Below are positions 62,740-64,000 of a stretch of DNA of 64,000 nucleotides, piece after piece. The translations under genes and the position numbers were made by a program. The stretch's first letter is position 1. Every line of letters starts with the position of its first letter. Below the pieces are notes generated by a model that worked only from the letters and a program-made list of their open reading frames with translations, was not told the origin of the DNA and searched no databases. Origin of the DNA: Luidia sarsii. Lineage: Eukaryota > Echinodermata > Asteroidea > Paxillosida > Luidiidae. The stretch covers positions 17,845,159-17,909,158 of the forward strand of contig OX465105.1 in NCBI GenBank assembly GCA_949987565.1, in the 5' to 3' direction.

Positions 62740-63340
62740 AGTCAGAGTCAGAGTCCGATATAGAGTCCGATATGAGTCCGATATAGAGTCCGATATAGAG
62801 TCCGATATAGAGTCCGATATAGAGTCCGATATAGAGTCCGATATAGAGTCCGATATAGAGTCCGATATAGAGTCCGATATAGAGTCCCATATAGAGTCCC
62901 ATATAGAGTCCGATATAGAGTCCGATGTAGAGTCCGATATAGAGTCCGATATAGAGTCCGATATAGAGTCCGATATAGAGTCCGATATAGAGTCCGATAT
63001 AGAGTCCGATATAGAGTCCGATATAGAGTCCGATATAGAGTCCGATATAGAGTCCGATATAGAGTCCGATAATTATAGAGTCCGATAATTATAGAGTCCG
63101 ATAATTATAGAGTCCGATAATTATAGAGTCCGATATAGAGTCCGATATAGAGTCCGATATAGAGTCCGATATAGAGTCCGATATAGAGTCCGATATAGAG
63201 TCCGATATAGAGTCCGATATAGAGTCCGATATAGAGTCCGATATAGAGTCCGATATAGAGTCCGATATAGAGTCCGATATAGAGTCCGATATAGAGTCCG
63301 ATATAGAGTCCGATATAGAGTCCGATATAGAGTCCGAGTC
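62740..63340. repeat. 12-bp satellite (AGAGTCCGATAT)n
   Basis: About fifty copies of AGAGTCCGATAT with few variants (CCCATAT, CGATGT). Four consecutive 16-base variants AGAGTCCGATAATTAT interrupt it at about 63062-63130. A unit length divisible by three gives ESDI or SDSI open frames on both strands, which are artefacts. Confidence 0.97.
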
Positions 63341-63780
63341 AGACACAGAGTCAGAGTCAGATACAGAGTTAGATACAGAGTCAGAGACAGAAGAGTCGCC
63401 GAGTCGGAGTCGGAGTCGCCGAGTCAGAGTCGGAGTCGCCGAGTCGGAGTCGGAGTCGGAGACGGAGACGGAGACGGAGACAGACAGACATAGACAGAGA
63501 CAGAGACAGAGACAGAGACAGAGACAGAGACAGAGACAGAGACAGAGCCAGAGCCACAGTCAGAGTCAGAGCCAGAGCCAGAGCCAGAGTCAGAGTCAGA
63601 GTCAGAGTCAGAGTCAGAGTCAGAGTCAGAGTCAGAGTCAGAGTCAGAGACAGAGACAGAGACAGAGACAGAGACAGAGACAGAGTCAGAGTCAGAGTCA
63701 GAGTCAGAGTCAGAGTCAGAGTCAGAGTCAGAGTCAGAGTCAGAGTCAGAGTCAGAGTCAGAGTCAGAGTCAGAGTCATA
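63341..63780. repeat. 6-bp satellite (GAGTCA / GAGACA)n
   Basis: Continuation of the array with hexamers GAGTCA, GAGACA, GAGCCA and GAGTCG in blocks of like units. The Ser-Asp repeat frame on the minus strand is an artefact. Confidence 0.96.
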
Positions 63781-64000
63781 CACGCCTGCTCGTCCGGGAA
63801 AAAGACGATTATTTAGGGGACAACATGCAATCGGGCACTGAGGGTGAAAGACGATCCAATTGTATGAATTCCACGCACACAACTTCCATAGACAGCGGAG
63901 TGATATAGCGAGACATGAGCGACTGGCTGTGTCATTGTCAATTTTGTTTGGGTATTTCCTTGTTGCTATTTGAGCTTTTTATGGATTGGGTGAAGGGAGC
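63781..64000. other. Window end, nothing recognised
   Basis: Unique sequence without a supported feature. Confidence 0.4.

Noticed and set aside
62630..63882. Ser-Asp and Glu-Ser-Asp-Ile repeat frames
   Set aside because: Satellite with unit lengths divisible by three, open on both strands.

Overview
The window is nuclear DNA of an animal with a repeat-rich, intron-bearing genome. Coding exons are short, bounded by GT-AG signals and phase-compatible. Between them lie many inverted-repeat transposons, tRNA-related repeats, minisatellites and Penelope-like retroelement debris. A tandem family of intronless rhodopsin-class GPCRs and short type I receptors fits a marine invertebrate, most likely a deuterostome (echinoderm, hemichordate or lancelet). 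The species cannot be fixed from the sequence alone.

Layout. (1) About 100-22515 is a very large inverted duplication: a left arm (about 100-5400) and a shorter right arm (about 19210-22515) in opposite orientation, each carrying the same chain of G/C-rich hexamer array, CTCC-type satellite and unique segments. The 13.8 kb loop between them holds two genes: gene A (6225-10778, six exons, 459 aa, a type I receptor with a Cys-rich ectodomain and a tyrosine-rich tail) and gene B (12813-15449, three exons, 343 aa, a secreted protein with internal Cys-rich repeats). (2) 22516-52000 holds four intact single-exon GPCR genes in the same orientation (23148, 36148, 43546, 48864) and one broken fifth copy (about 51510-51900). 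They are separated by 6-12 kb of mobile-element sequence, except the last pair, which are closer. (3) 52414-60947 holds gene C, a paralogue of gene A with the same exon order and intron phases, except for an unresolved 3' junction. (4) 61300-64000 is mobile-element debris, including a Penelope-like GIY-YIG fragment, and a 1 kb satellite of 12-bp and 6-bp units.

How it fits together. The receptor pair A/C flanks the GPCR array, and all main genes are on the + strand. The GPCR copies are mosaics: the N-terminus and TM5-TM7 are almost identical, while TM2-TM3/first extracellular loop and the C-terminal tail differ. This is what gene conversion with selection for ligand diversity would produce. 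Gene A's tail carries an NPxY motif and several YxxI/L motifs, one ITIM-like, which points to phosphotyrosine signalling or endocytosis. Ligands are unknown for all of these receptors. Apart from the genes, most of the window is transposon or satellite DNA. Several short elements still show perfect target-site duplications (TTAA, TA, 3 bp and 9 bp), which suggests recent activity.
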